From contig NZ_VCQU01000001.1 of assembly GCF_012932915.1 (NCBI RefSeq), forward strand, positions 1 to 64,000: a stretch of 64,000 nt of DNA. Reading direction: 5' to 3'. The notes below the pieces were generated by a model. The model saw only the letters and a list, made by a program, of their open reading frames with translations, made no database searches and was not told where the DNA came from. The position numbers and the translations under genes were made by a program. Shown one piece after another: positions 1 through 9,699 of this stretch (positions are counted from its first letter, which is position 1; each line of letters opens with the position of its first letter). The stretch is from Antrihabitans stalactiti. GTDB lineage: Bacteria; Actinomycetota; Actinomycetes; Mycobacteriales; Mycobacteriaceae.

Positions 1-130
1 GGAGCGTCCAGCACGGCGGGGCAGCCACTCCTTTCGAGCCACAAAAGCGGCATCCGATCATCAGCTACACCCCACCGCCCTGGGCATCCAGGGCACCAAC
101 CCCAGACACCAACAACCTTAGGGTCCGATC

Positions 131-931
131 ATGAACAATCTGCACAAGGAACTCGCGCCCATCACCTCGGCCGCATGGCAGGCGATCGAGGAGGAAGCGA
201 CGCGAACCTTCAAGCGCCACATCGCCGGTCGACGGGTCGTTGACGTCGCCGGACCACACGGCGTCGACTTCTCCGCTGTCGGCCTCGGCCGCACCACCGT
301 CATCGACTCCCCCGGCGACGGCGTCTCCGCGAGCCAGCGCATCGTTGCACCGTTGGTCGAACTGCGCGTGCCGTTCACGTTGTCGCGTGCCGAACTCGAC
401 AACGTCGAGCGCGGCGCTCAGGACGCCGACTTGGACCCAGTCAAGGATGCGGCGAAGAAGATCGCGTTCGCCGAGGATCGCGCCATTTTCGAGAGCTACG
501 CAGCCGCCGGAATCACCGGCATCCGTGCCGCGTCATCCAATGGCGCCGTGGCGATTCCGGCAGATGTGAAGCTCGTGCCCGAGGCCATCGCGCAGGCACT
601 GAGCCAATTGCGCCTTGCCGGCGTCGACGGTCCGTACTCGGTGTTGCTGAGCGCCGACCTGTACACGCTGGTCAGTGAGACTTCCGACCATGGCTACCCG
701 GTCCGCGAGCAGATCAAGCGGCTCATCGAGGGCGACATCATCTGGGCCCCCGCGATCGACGGCGCATTCGTGCTGACCACACGCGGCGGCGACTTCGATC
801 TCCAGCTTGGACAAGACCTTTCGATCGGGTACCTCTCCCACGACGCGACCAGTGTCGAGCTGTATTTCCAGCAGACCTTTACGTTCCTCGTCCACACCGC
901 AGAGGCCGCCGTCGCTCTGAGCAACTCCTAA
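131..931 (+). CDS. enc: Family 1 encapsulin shell protein
   Basis: A 266-residue protein of the linocin M18 / CFP29 family, which self-assembles into a hollow icosahedral protein compartment with an HK97-like fold. The N-terminus (MNNLHKELAPITSAAW) and the following segment with HIAGRRVVDV and GPHG are typical of family 1 encapsulins, and the length fits the family. ATG at 131 has AGGG seven bases upstream. Encapsulins usually sit directly after their cargo gene, often a DyP peroxidase or a ferritin-like protein. The cargo gene would lie left of the window, and only its last codons could be present here. Function call is secure; the cargo is unknown. Confidence 0.95.
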   Translation: MNNLHKELAPITSAAWQAIEEEATRTFKRHIAGRRVVDVAGPHGVDFSAVGLGRTTVIDSPGDGVSASQRIVAPLVELRVPFTLSRAELDNVERGAQDADLDPVKDAAKKIAFAEDRAIFESYAAAGITGIRAASSNGAVAIPADVKLVPEAIAQALSQLRLAGVDGPYSVLLSADLYTLVSETSDHGYPVREQIKRLIEGDIIWAPAIDGAFVLTTRGGDFDLQLGQDLSIGYLSHDATSVELYFQQTFTFLVHTAEAAVALSNS

Positions 932-951
932 CAACGCGCGCCATAGGATAG

Positions 952-983
952 GCCACCTATCGAACGTATGATCGATAGGTGGC
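952..983. repeat. Perfect 11-bp inverted repeat downstream of encapsulin
   Basis: Arms GCCACCTATCG (952-962) and CGATAGGTGGC (973-983) are perfect complements around a 10-base loop. There is no U-run after it, so it is not a textbook intrinsic terminator. The right arm contains the GTG that starts the next gene (979-981), so the hairpin could hide that start or serve as an operator. The structure is seen directly; its role is inferred. Confidence 0.6.
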
Positions 984-1302
984 ACTCCAGTCGATCGGCT
1001 ACAACGGGCAACCGTCCCGGGATCCGTTTCGACGAGTCGATCCGCCGATCATCGTGCTGATCGACCTGACCACCCTGTTTCCGAACCAGCCGCACCGAAC
1101 CGGGCGCTACACCCCGAACGGGCTGCAGATGCACAAGGTCGTCGAAGGCCGATTGACCTGGTGGGCACTGTGCGAGCAAGGCGGCTGGTACGGACGCGTC
1201 ACCTACGACATCGTGCACGGGTCGAAGAAGGACACCGTCACCCATTGGGTACCTGGGTGGGTGCTCAAGCGGAAGAACTACCCGCCGGACCGGTCGCGAT
1301 AA
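979..1302 (+). CDS. Conserved-looking hypothetical protein, 107 aa
   Basis: Not recognised. The GTG at 979 is the first possible start because TAG directly precedes it in frame; an internal GTG at codon 26 is an alternative. The protein is rich in Trp and aromatic residues in its second half (WWALCEQGGWYG, THWVPGWVLKRK), which looks like a folded beta-type domain rather than a chance frame. There is no signal peptide or membrane segment. It lies 47 bases after the encapsulin stop on the same strand, and its start is inside the inverted repeat at 952-983. Its last 25 bases overlap the end of the small minus-strand ORF at 1278-1460. Confidence 0.55.
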   Translation: MALQSIGYNGQPSRDPFRRVDPPIIVLIDLTTLFPNQPHRTGRYTPNGLQMHKVVEGRLTWWALCEQGGWYGRVTYDIVHGSKKDTVTHWVPGWVLKRKNYPPDRSR

Positions 1303-1460
1303 CGGTGGACCGCTTCGCCCTCGGCGTCGAGTTCGGCCGAGGCGCGCTGCTCCATGTCGTCGATGAGCCGACCTAGATCGGAGCGCCATCCTGTGGTGTT
1401 CGGGTCGATTCGATTGCCGTGCGAATCCGTGTGCATAAGGCCGACTCCATTCTCGGTCAC
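1278..1460 (-). CDS. Small coupled ORF at the end of the cbb operon
   Basis: A 60-residue hydrophilic, acidic-to-basic peptide (VTENGVGLMHTDSHGNR at the start, HRYRDRSGG at the end). Its GTG start shares a GTGA overlap (1457-1460) with the phosphoribulokinase stop, the usual sign of translational coupling, so it is probably translated with the CO2-fixation genes. No recognisable domain, signal or membrane segment. The 3' end runs 25 bases into the convergent gene at 979-1302. Real gene status is inferred from the coupling only; it could also be a chance frame. Confidence 0.45.
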   Translation of the reverse strand: MTENGVGLMHTDSHGNRIDPNTTGWRSDLGRLIDDMEQRASAELDAEGEAVHRYRDRSGG

Positions 1461-2323
1461 CGCGTCCGCCGTGGCCGCTTGTCCATCAATCGCAGGATGA
1501 GCGGGGTGAAAATCAATTGCATTGCCAGCTCCATCTTCCCGCCGGGGACGACGATGCTGTTGGCCCGCGACATGAAGGAGTCGTGCAACATCGACAGCAG
1601 ATACGGAAAGTCGATGCCCTTCGGGTCGGAGAACTTAATGATAACGAAACTTTCGTCGGCAGTCGGAATAGTCCGTGCCGCAAAGGGATTCGAAGTGTCG
1701 ACGGTCGGAACCCGTTGGAAGTTGATGTAGGTGCGCGAGAACTGCGGACAGATGTAGGTGACGTAATCGGGCATTCGACGCAGGATCGTATCGATGATCG
1801 CCTCGTCCGAATAGCCGCGCGTCGTCTTGTCGCGATGGACCTTCTGAATCCACTCGAGGTTCACGATCGGCACCACGCCGACGACGAGGTCTGCGTACTT
1901 GGCAATGTTGACCGTGGGCGTCACCGCCGCGCCGTGTAGGCCCTCGTAGTAGAGCAGGTCCGTGCCGGGCGCGAGGTCCACCCACGGCGTGAACGTTCCC
2001 GGCTTCTGCCCGTATGGTTTCGCCTCGTCTTCGTCGTGCAAGTACTTGCGCACCGAACCGACGCCCGAGTTGCCGTAGTCGCGGAACAGCGTCTCGAGTT
2101 CCTTCAGCAGATTCGCCTCCTCACCGAAGTGCGAGACGCCGCCCTCGGCCTTCGCCGACGCCAGCTTCATTTCTTCGCGGTCGTACCGGTGAAACGAATC
2201 GCCTTCGACGATCGCCGGAGTAATTCCTTCGCGTCGAAAGATGTGCTGGAAAGTCTTCGTGACAGAGGTCGTGCCGGCACCGGAAGAACCGGTAATGGCG
2301 ACGACAGGGTGCTTGACCGACAT
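1457..2323 (-). CDS. cbbP: Phosphoribulokinase (class I, bacterial type)
   Basis: Phosphorylates ribulose 5-phosphate with ATP to ribulose 1,5-bisphosphate, the RuBisCO substrate; with RuBisCO it defines the Calvin cycle. 288 residues, the length of the octameric bacterial class. The P-loop GSSGAGTTS is at residues 12-20, followed by VEGDSFHRYDREEMK, typical of the family. ATG at 2323 has GAGGAGCC just upstream (read on the minus strand). The gene follows cbbF with 14 bases between them and overlaps the small ORF after it by four bases, so it is part of the cbb operon. Confidence 0.95.
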   Translation of the reverse strand: MSVKHPVVAITGSSGAGTTSVTKTFQHIFRREGITPAIVEGDSFHRYDREEMKLASAKAEGGVSHFGEEANLLKELETLFRDYGNSGVGSVRKYLHDEDEAKPYGQKPGTFTPWVDLAPGTDLLYYEGLHGAAVTPTVNIAKYADLVVGVVPIVNLEWIQKVHRDKTTRGYSDEAIIDTILRRMPDYVTYICPQFSRTYINFQRVPTVDTSNPFAARTIPTADESFVIIKFSDPKGIDFPYLLSMLHDSFMSRANSIVVPGGKMELAMQLIFTPLILRLMDKRPRRTR

Positions 2324-2337
2324 GGCTCCTCTTCGTA

Positions 2338-3393
2338 CTACCGAAATAGCGAACGCGTGGAAAACAAGGACGTGTTGAAGCCGATCGTCTCCGCGGCCGG
2401 ATCCAGGTGGTAGTTCTCGAGCCGCATCACCTCGTTGCGTGAGCCGCAGATCAACGGCACGCGCTGATGGAGGCTGTCCGGAACGATGTCCATGATCCGT
2501 TCGCGACCAGTGCTCGCCAGTCCACCGGCCTGCTCCACGATGAATGCAATCGGGTTCGCCCCGTACAGCAATGCGACCCGGCCTTGCCGTGCCGGGTCTT
2601 TGGTGTCACGTGGATACAGGTAGAGACCGCCGCGGGTCAGGATGTGGAACGTTTCCGCCACCAGCGACGCGACCCAGCGCATGTTGTAGTCCTTGCCGCG
2701 CGGGCCGGCGGCACCGTCGAGACAGTCCTGCACATAACGCCGGACCGGCTGCTCCCAGAACCGTTCGTTTGCAGCATTGATGGCGAATCCCGACGTATTC
2801 TCCGGGATCCGCATCTGGGGGTGGGTCAACACGAAAGCGCCGATGTCACGGTCGAGGGTGAACCCATCGACACCATTGCCTGTCGTGAGGACGAGCATCG
2901 TCGCCGGACCGTACATGGCGAAGCCTGCACATACCTGCCGCACTCCGGGTTGCAGAAAGTCCTCGGCGGACGGCTCCGGATTCCCCTCGGGGGCACGCAA
3001 CACACTGAACACGCTGCCGAGCGGCAGGTTGACGTCGATGTTGCTCGACCCGTCGAGCGCATCGAAAGCCAGCAAATACTTGCCACGCCGATACTCACGC
3101 GGAATCGGGTAGAAGCTGTCCATCTGCTGCGACAGCATCGCCGTCAGATGACCGGCGTGCATCTCCTCCAGCATGACGTCGTTGCTGATCGAATCCAGTT
3201 TGTGCTGGACCTCGCGCGACGCGTCCACCCCGTCGACCAACCCGATGATCGCGCCACGGGTTACGTGGTTCGCGATGTACTTCGCCGCCGTCGCGAGGAC
3301 GTTCACCAATGCCGAGAAGTCGCCCGTCGAACCGGGATGCCGATGCTCCTCCTCGATGGTGTAGCGGGTCAGGGTTTTCAGGCGGGTGGGCAT
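2338..3393 (-). CDS. cbbF: Fructose-1,6-bisphosphatase, class I
   Basis: Hydrolyses fructose 1,6-bisphosphate to fructose 6-phosphate; the bacterial CbbF type often also acts on sedoheptulose 1,7-bisphosphate, serving the regenerative half of the Calvin cycle. 351 residues. The metal and phosphate site signature DALDGSSNID is at residues 111-120, and LPLGSVFSVLRAPEG follows. I chose ATG at 3393 because GGAG lies about ten bases before it and the family N-terminus (LKTLTRYTIEEE) begins there; the frame stays open upstream but that would run into cbbX. The gap to cbbX is 16 bases, within the same operon. Confidence 0.93.
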   Translation of the reverse strand: MPTRLKTLTRYTIEEEHRHPGSTGDFSALVNVLATAAKYIANHVTRGAIIGLVDGVDASREVQHKLDSISNDVMLEEMHAGHLTAMLSQQMDSFYPIPREYRRGKYLLAFDALDGSSNIDVNLPLGSVFSVLRAPEGNPEPSAEDFLQPGVRQVCAGFAMYGPATMLVLTTGNGVDGFTLDRDIGAFVLTHPQMRIPENTSGFAINAANERFWEQPVRRYVQDCLDGAAGPRGKDYNMRWVASLVAETFHILTRGGLYLYPRDTKDPARQGRVALLYGANPIAFIVEQAGGLASTGRERIMDIVPDSLHQRVPLICGSRNEVMRLENYHLDPAAETIGFNTSLFSTRSLFR

Positions 3394-3409
3394 GGCGTCT
3401 CGTTCTCCG

Positions 3410-4393
3410 TCACGCAGGGTCAGTTTCCTCTTGCTGGTCTGCGAACATACTGCTCCCGTACACGTCCGCATCGGTGAGCGTCATCAAGTCCTGCTTGGTC
3501 AGCGGACGGTCGAGTTCGACGAGCCGATTAGCTTGTCGCAGCCGGCATCGCTCCACAGCGTTACGCACGCTACGCGCATTCGAGAACCGCGGACGCTGCA
3601 TTCGAATTTCGAGATACTCCCCGAACGCTTTCTTTGCCGCGGCGTCGAAGGCGAAGTTCTCCTTCGCGACCATCAGCTCGGAGATCTCGAGCAGCTCGTC
3701 GCGGGTGTAGTCCTCGAATTCGACGTGATGCGCGACGCGTGACGACAGACCAGGATTGGCCGAGAAGAACGTGTCCATCCGGTCGGCATACCCAGCGAAG
3801 ATCACCACCAAGCTGGACCGCTCACTTTCCATCTCGGTCAGCAGAATCTCGATGACCTCCTGCCCGTAGTCCCGCTCGTTCTCGGGACGGAACAGGTAGT
3901 ACGCCTCGTCGATGAACAGCACGCCGCCCGCGGCCTTGGCGAGCGCCTCCTTGGTCTTCGGCGCGGTGTGCCCGATGAACTGACCGACCAGGTCGTCGCG
4001 CGTGACCGTATGCACCTTCGGCTTCCGGATGTAGCCGAGCGCATGCAGCATCTCGGCCATCCGCAACGCGACAGTTGTCTTGCCTGTGCCTGGACCGCCG
4101 GTAAAGCTCATGTGCATCGTCGGACGCGACGACGCCAGACCGAACTGGCTGCGCGCCCGATCGATAAGGAGCAACGCGGCGATTTCGCGGACCCGACGCT
4201 TCACATTGGCGAGGCCGACAAGCTCGGAATCGAGCTTGGCGAGTGTGTCCTCGACATCGATCCGCGCAGAATCGTGCGACAGATCTAGTTCGGCGTTGTC
4301 GTCGAGAATCTCGAGCTCGACGACTTCGGGTTCCGTCGCGGTTTTCGCAGCTGCAGTGCCCGGCCTGTGCAACTTGAAACCGGACGACGTCAT
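3410..4393 (-). CDS. cbbX: RuBisCO activase CbbX (AAA+ ATPase)
   Basis: Red-type RuBisCO activase: an AAA+ hexamer that pulls the C-terminus of the large subunit to release inhibitory sugar phosphates. 327 residues. Walker [10 protein letters not shown] is at about residues 99-107, Walker [11 protein letters not shown] at 158-167, and the pore-loop region VGQFIGHT near 136. The N-terminal extension of about 50 residues is longer than in proteobacterial CbbX and rich in Glu/Asp. ATG at 4393 overlaps the cbbS stop (ATGA, 4390-4393), which fixes the start and shows coupling to RuBisCO. Confidence 0.95.
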   Translation of the reverse strand: MTSSGFKLHRPGTAAAKTATEPEVVELEILDDNAELDLSHDSARIDVEDTLAKLDSELVGLANVKRRVREIAALLLIDRARSQFGLASSRPTMHMSFTGGPGTGKTTVALRMAEMLHALGYIRKPKVHTVTRDDLVGQFIGHTAPKTKEALAKAAGGVLFIDEAYYLFRPENERDYGQEVIEILLTEMESERSSLVVIFAGYADRMDTFFSANPGLSSRVAHHVEFEDYTRDELLEISELMVAKENFAFDAAAKKAFGEYLEIRMQRPRFSNARSVRNAVERCRLRQANRLVELDRPLTKQDLMTLTDADVYGSSMFADQQEETDPA

Positions 4394-4821
4394 CGGTGCT
4401 CGGCGCCGTATCGGTTGCCGGACGGCGCGTTGGTCGCATAGGACTTGATGCCGTAGGTCTGCCTGCGGTCCGATCCTTCGGTGCGAGTGAGCAGGAAGCC
4501 CGGCTCTTCGGCAGGCCGCTGAACGAGGAAGCTCAGTGCTGTGGTCTGCCGTCCGAGGCGCGCGTCGTATGCGAGAACGCGCACGTAGTGATTCGGGAAC
4601 GTCGCGCGGCACTCGTTGATCTCGACGAGTACGCCGTCCGGCTCATCGAGGTCGAAGAGCGGCAGGCCCCACATCTCCCAGTAGACGTTGCGCGGGTGCG
4701 GGTCGTCGGTGTACTCGATCGACACCGGCCAGTTGTTGAGCAGGGCATACCTGACTTGCGCGGCGATTTCTTCGTCGGTCAGGTCCGGCAGGTAGGAGAA
4801 GGCTCCGTGACGCAAAACCAT
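4390..4821 (-). CDS. cbbS: RuBisCO small subunit, form I red type
   Basis: 143-residue small subunit of form I ribulose-bisphosphate carboxylase. [14 protein letters not shown] at the N-terminus, [20 protein letters not shown] and [11 protein letters not shown] are hallmarks of the red-type (form IC/ID) small subunit. The C-terminal extension after residue 110 is the part that in red-type enzymes forms the extra beta hairpin in the central solvent channel. ATG at 4821 has GGAGA just upstream. It follows cbbL by 12 bases and is coupled to cbbX. Confidence 0.95.
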   Translation of the reverse strand: MVLRHGAFSYLPDLTDEEIAAQVRYALLNNWPVSIEYTDDPHPRNVYWEMWGLPLFDLDEPDGVLVEINECRATFPNHYVRVLAYDARLGRQTTALSFLVQRPAEEPGFLLTRTEGSDRRQTYGIKSYATNAPSGNRYGAEHR

Positions 4822-4833
4822 GGTGATCTCTCC

Positions 4834-6367
<1,534 letters not shown>

Positions 6368-7243
6368 ATGGGCAGCATCAGCTCGACGCGGATGGAGACA
6401 TTTCTCGTCGTCGCAGGTCAGAGCAGTGTGCGGCGCGCCGCTGCCCAGCTTCATATCACCGAAGCGGCTGTGTCGGCCGCCATCACTTACATCGAGAAGC
6501 AACTCGGCGCGGACCTCATCGCAAAGTCGGGCAGAGGCATCGAATTGACCGACGCCGGCCACGTCTATGCCGAGTACTGCCGGACCATCCTCGGCCTCAT
6601 GGACGAGGCCAAAACTGCGGTACAGAAGGCGGAAAAAGGGCGGTTACGAGTCGGAGTCGTGGCAACCGCGGGCGAAAGCGTCGTCCTTGCCTTGCTCGCA
6701 TCGTTTCGGGAGCGCTACCCCGACGTCGACCTCAGTCTCTCCATACATCCGCGCGACGAACTGTTTCTCGAATTGCGCCACCACGAAACCGACCTCGTCA
6801 TCGCCGGACGGCCACCCCGCGGCGCGGGTCTGGTCGTCCGAGCGCGTCGACCGAGCAGCCTGGTCGTGATCGGCTCTCCCGCGCACCCGATGAATCCGAT
6901 GACCGCAACCTGGCTGCTGCGCGGTCCAGGCTCGGGCACGCGTGACACCACCTTGAGCCTGCTGGATCAGCTACAGATCAGCCCGCCGACGCTCACGCTC
7001 GGCGCGCACGGTGCCGTTGTCGCAGGCGCCCGCGAAGGACTCGGGGTGACGCTGACCCATAACGACGCCGTCGAGCGCGACCTCGCGGGCGGACTGCTGG
7101 AGGTATTGAAGGTCCGAGGCACTCCCCTGGACCGTCCGTGGCACGCGATCACGACGAAGACGCCGACCCCGACCGCGCAATTGTTCGTCGAACACATCGT
7201 CGACGAGGCCAACGTCGGCCGTGCAGCGTTTGTAGAGGGTTAG
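6368..7243 (+). CDS. cbbR: LysR-type regulator CbbR
   Basis: A 291-residue LysR-family transcription regulator. The winged helix-turn-helix is at residues 8-65 (SVRRAAAQLHITEAAVSAAI), followed by a coiled linker and an effector-binding domain that begins near residue 92 (GRLRVGVVATAGE). It is transcribed away from cbbL, the standard CbbR arrangement; the sugar phosphates or NADPH sensed by known CbbRs are not testable from sequence. ATG at 6368 has GGTAGGG seven bases upstream. The LysR call is certain; CbbR is from context and overall resemblance. Confidence 0.88.
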   Translation: MGSISSTRMETFLVVAGQSSVRRAAAQLHITEAAVSAAITYIEKQLGADLIAKSGRGIELTDAGHVYAEYCRTILGLMDEAKTAVQKAEKGRLRVGVVATAGESVVLALLASFRERYPDVDLSLSIHPRDELFLELRHHETDLVIAGRPPRGAGLVVRARRPSSLVVIGSPAHPMNPMTATWLLRGPGSGTRDTTLSLLDQLQISPPTLTLGAHGAVVAGAREGLGVTLTHNDAVERDLAGGLLEVLKVRGTPLDRPWHAITTKTPTPTAQLFVEHIVDEANVGRAAFVEG

Positions 7244-7252
7244 TATTCGCCG

Positions 7253-7552
7253 GTGATCAAAAAGAGCATTGCCGCAGCTGCGATTGCCTGCGCCCTCGCT
7301 GTGTCGCTCACCGGCTGTGGCTCCAAGATCAAAGCGGACGGAGCCGAGAAGACGATCGCCGATTTCGTCTCCTCGAAGACTGGATTCAAGCCGACCGACG
7401 TGAAGTGCCCATCGGACGTCGACGCGAAGGAAGGCGTCGAATTCGATTGCCATTTCACCGGACCCGAAGGCAAGCCGTACACGGTGAACATGAAGATCAC
7501 GAAGGTCGATGGCGACAACGTCAATTTCGACATCGACTCACATCTGAGCTAG
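7253..7552 (+). CDS. DUF4333 lipoprotein
   Basis: A 99-residue predicted lipoprotein. A Lys-rich start and hydrophobic signal segment end in the lipobox LTGC, with Cys22 as the lipidation site. The mature part contains the DUF4333 pattern with two cysteines in DVKCPSDVDAKEGVEFDCHF, probably a disulfide. GTG at 7253 is used. Function unknown; these proteins are common small cell-envelope lipoproteins of mycolic-acid bacteria. Its TAG stop and that of the opposing gene share the four bases CTAG (7549-7552). Confidence 0.85.
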   Translation: MIKKSIAAAAIACALAVSLTGCGSKIKADGAEKTIADFVSSKTGFKPTDVKCPSDVDAKEGVEFDCHFTGPEGKPYTVNMKITKVDGDNVNFDIDSHLS

Positions 7553-8154
7553 CGGTATCGCCACCGCGCCGCGAGTCGGCCTACCGCCCCGACGGCGAGC
7601 GCGAGTAGCACCATCGCGACCGTCAATACGACGGCGCTGAAGGCAAGCTCGAGGTAGCCCTGCTGTCGTGGATCGATGAACGGGTATGGGTACCAATCGA
7701 CGATCGGACCGCGGATCAGCGAATAGACCGCGTACACGGCCGGAAACGCCAGCCACGTCAGGCATTGCTTGTCGTCGATGCGTGTGCGAGGCGGCGATAT
7801 GAGCCAATCCGCCAGCACCACAATAGGAATCAGCCGGTGCATCGTGTCGTTGATCCACTTGTCGTTCAAGGTCACGTCGACATCGGCGAGCAGGACCGCG
7901 TAGACGACGCAGGTGATCACCATGTAGACGGTCACTGCGCCGCGGAGGTTCTGCCATCGCGGGTCCTGCGGATCCAGCAGGCCGCCGACGAGCAGCACGA
8001 TCACGCTGAGCACGTTGCTGAGAATGGTGAAGTAGCTGAAGTAGTTCGCGATCGAGAACGAATCGACATCGAGATTCCTGGCCGGAATCCACACGAGCGC
8101 AACTGCGCCGAGCAGGGCAAAGCCGATGCGGGCGAGGCGAACAGCGATGGTCAC
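7549..8154 (-). CDS. Pr6Pr-family integral membrane protein
   Basis: 201 residues with about six hydrophobic segments, starting with one at residues 9-25 and then ANYFSYFTILSNVLSVIVLL. The FSYFTILSN element, a central RLIPIVVLADW with a preceding histidine and the segment YPYPFIDP are characteristic of the Pr6Pr (FAR-17a/AIG1-like) membrane family in actinobacteria. No enzymatic activity is established for bacterial members. It converges with the DUF4333 gene, the two stops overlapping by four bases, and is followed upstream by the methyltransferase with three bases between. Confidence 0.8.
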   Translation of the reverse strand: MTIAVRLARIGFALLGAVALVWIPARNLDVDSFSIANYFSYFTILSNVLSVIVLLVGGLLDPQDPRWQNLRGAVTVYMVITCVVYAVLLADVDVTLNDKWINDTMHRLIPIVVLADWLISPPRTRIDDKQCLTWLAFPAVYAVYSLIRGPIVDWYPYPFIDPRQQGYLELAFSAVVLTVAMVLLALAVGAVGRLAARWRYR

Positions 8155-8157
8155 AGT

Positions 8158-8943
8158 TCAGATGTTCGCACGCCGCTGCCCTCGCACGGTCCACGCACGG
8201 GCGGTGAGTCCAATCGTGCCGTCGGGCTGGCAGGGTAGGCGCGCATGCAGCAGGTCGCGTAGGGCACTGCGTTGGCCGTCGGCCAGCGTCGCGACGTACG
8301 CCGGTCCCGGTCCCTGCCCACCCAGAAACGGCGTCCAGTAGTCGTCGAAACTGCGAAAGACGGTCAGGATCTCGATCGGTTCGACAGTCACGTCGGCGAG
8401 CCCACCGACCGTCCACAGCTTGGCTAGCTGATCGGCGGCACACAGCGGGTATTTCGACATTTCGTTCAGACCCGCGGCGTCGGTGTCGAGGCTGGTCGCG
8501 GCTTCCCAGAAATATCGGAGCATTGCCATGTTCGGGTAGTCCCACACGTAGCCGGCGACAGTGCCGCCGGGAACGGTTACGCGGACCAGTTCCCGGATCG
8601 CTTTCTCGGGTTCAGGGACGAAGTTGAGTACGAGTCCACTGACGGCAGCATCGAAGCGCCCATCGGTGTACGGCAACGACGACGCCTCGGCACGCTCGAA
8701 ACGGGCACGCGGATCGGTGACAGTTGTCGCAGCGCGGACCACGAAAGTCCCGGACGGGTCGACACCGGTGACCTCGGTGGGATCCGCGGCCGCGAGGACC
8801 GCATCGGTGAGCGCCCCTGTGCCGCAACCGACGTCGAGCCACCGGCGCCGAACAGGTACCGCCAATCCGCCGACGAACACCTCTGCGACAGGGCGGCTCC
8901 ACCGACCCATGAACGCCTCGTATGCATCACCGACAACCCACAT
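8158..8943 (-). CDS. Class I SAM-dependent methyltransferase
   Basis: 261 residues. The SAM-binding motif I is WLDVGCGTGALTDAV (about residues 35-49), followed by VTGVDPS (motif II) and LPYTDGRFDAAVSGLVLNFV (motif III/IV). The overall pattern is that of the UbiE/ArsM-like small-molecule methyltransferases; substrate not predictable. ATG at 8943 is five bases after the TetR stop, so both genes form one unit controlled from the palindrome at 9540-9562. Confidence 0.85.
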   Translation of the reverse strand: MWVVGDAYEAFMGRWSRPVAEVFVGGLAVPVRRRWLDVGCGTGALTDAVLAAADPTEVTGVDPSGTFVVRAATTVTDPRARFERAEASSLPYTDGRFDAAVSGLVLNFVPEPEKAIRELVRVTVPGGTVAGYVWDYPNMAMLRYFWEAATSLDTDAAGLNEMSKYPLCAADQLAKLWTVGGLADVTVEPIEILTVFRSFDDYWTPFLGGQGPGPAYVATLADGQRSALRDLLHARLPCQPDGTIGLTARAWTVRGQRRANI

Positions 8944-8948
8944 GACGC

Positions 8949-9509
8949 CTACCTTTCCCCGCTGGCAAATGCGGGTGCCACGAACTGCTCGATGAGCTGA
9001 CGCTCGGTCGCTGGACTGTCTGCCGGCCAAATCAGCAGCGAGAGCACGACCCGAACCGTCCACTGCGCCGCAAGCGGCTGCGCCGTGTCCAACCCGGTCA
9101 ACACTGTTGCGGTCTGCGCTAGTTGGGGTGAGCCAGCCAGGAATCGCCGAATCTCGTCGGGCGCCGCCTCGGCGAGAAACTTGCTCGCCACGGCATCCGC
9201 CCGGACCGCACGAAGGGACTCGGTGATCGCGGCGACTACGCGTTCGGAACCTTGGAGTTCGCCGATCTCGCGTTGGACCGCTTCCGCGATGCGCGCCGAC
9301 GACCGTGTGAGCACGCCGGTGCGGAGTCCTGATTTGCCGCCGACGTAGCGGTACACGGTGGCGCGTGAGCACCCGGCCCGTTCGGCGACATCGTCGATGC
9401 TGACTGCGTCGAAACCAGCGCGCGAAACGAGGTCCGCGGTCACCGAGTAGATCCGCTCCACGGCGAGCGCCCGGCGGTTCCCTCCTGTGAGCCAATCGGC
9501 CTGTGCCAT
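8949..9509 (-). CDS. TetR-family transcription regulator
   Basis: 186 residues: an N-terminal TetR helix-turn-helix (residues about 15-60, with SIDDVAERAGCSRATVYRYVGGK) and an alpha-helical ligand-binding part. It heads a two-gene unit with the methyltransferase and is divergent from the P450 gene at 9700. The GTCTCACTGTGAGAC palindrome 39 bases before its start is a probable operator, so it likely represses itself and perhaps the P450. Ligand unknown. Confidence 0.9.
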   Translation of the reverse strand: MAQADWLTGGNRRALAVERIYSVTADLVSRAGFDAVSIDDVAERAGCSRATVYRYVGGKSGLRTGVLTRSSARIAEAVQREIGELQGSERVVAAITESLRAVRADAVASKFLAEAAPDEIRRFLAGSPQLAQTATVLTGLDTAQPLAAQWTVRVVLSLLIWPADSPATERQLIEQFVAPAFASGER

Positions 9510-9539
9510 CGCGTGTCCGTTTCGCGTAGATACGACCTA

Positions 9540-9562
9540 ACAAATTTGTCTCACTGTGAGAC
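9540..9562. promoter_or_regulatory. Probable TetR operator (two overlapping palindromes)
   Basis: GTCTCACTGTGAGAC (9548-9562) is a perfect 15-base palindrome with a central T, and ACAAATTTGT (9540-9549) is a perfect 10-base palindrome overlapping it by two bases. It lies between the divergent tetR and P450 genes. Symmetry, size and place fit a TetR-dimer operator. Binding by the adjacent regulator is inferred. The other 140 bases or so before the P450 gene show no clear feature. Confidence 0.65.
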
Positions 9563-9699
9563 GTCTGAAATGGGATTCTACGGCGTACTGCCAGGTCGCG
9601 CGCGTCGAGCGAGACATCCGCTGCGCACAGCGCGCTGCGCGGATTCTCAATTTCCGGATTCGCTTGACCGGCCCCGGCGAACAGACGAAAACTTAAGCG

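Noticed and set aside
3-134. Frame open from the left edge to TGA 132-134 as the end of a cargo (DyP) gene
   Set aside because: Only about 43 codons are visible, the sequence has no known cargo motif, and a second frame is open almost as far. Not enough to call a gene.
7549-7552. Shared CTAG stop codons of convergent genes
   Set aside because: Real and tidy, but CTAG is self-complementary, so tail-to-tail TAG stops overlap this way by chance; no functional meaning.
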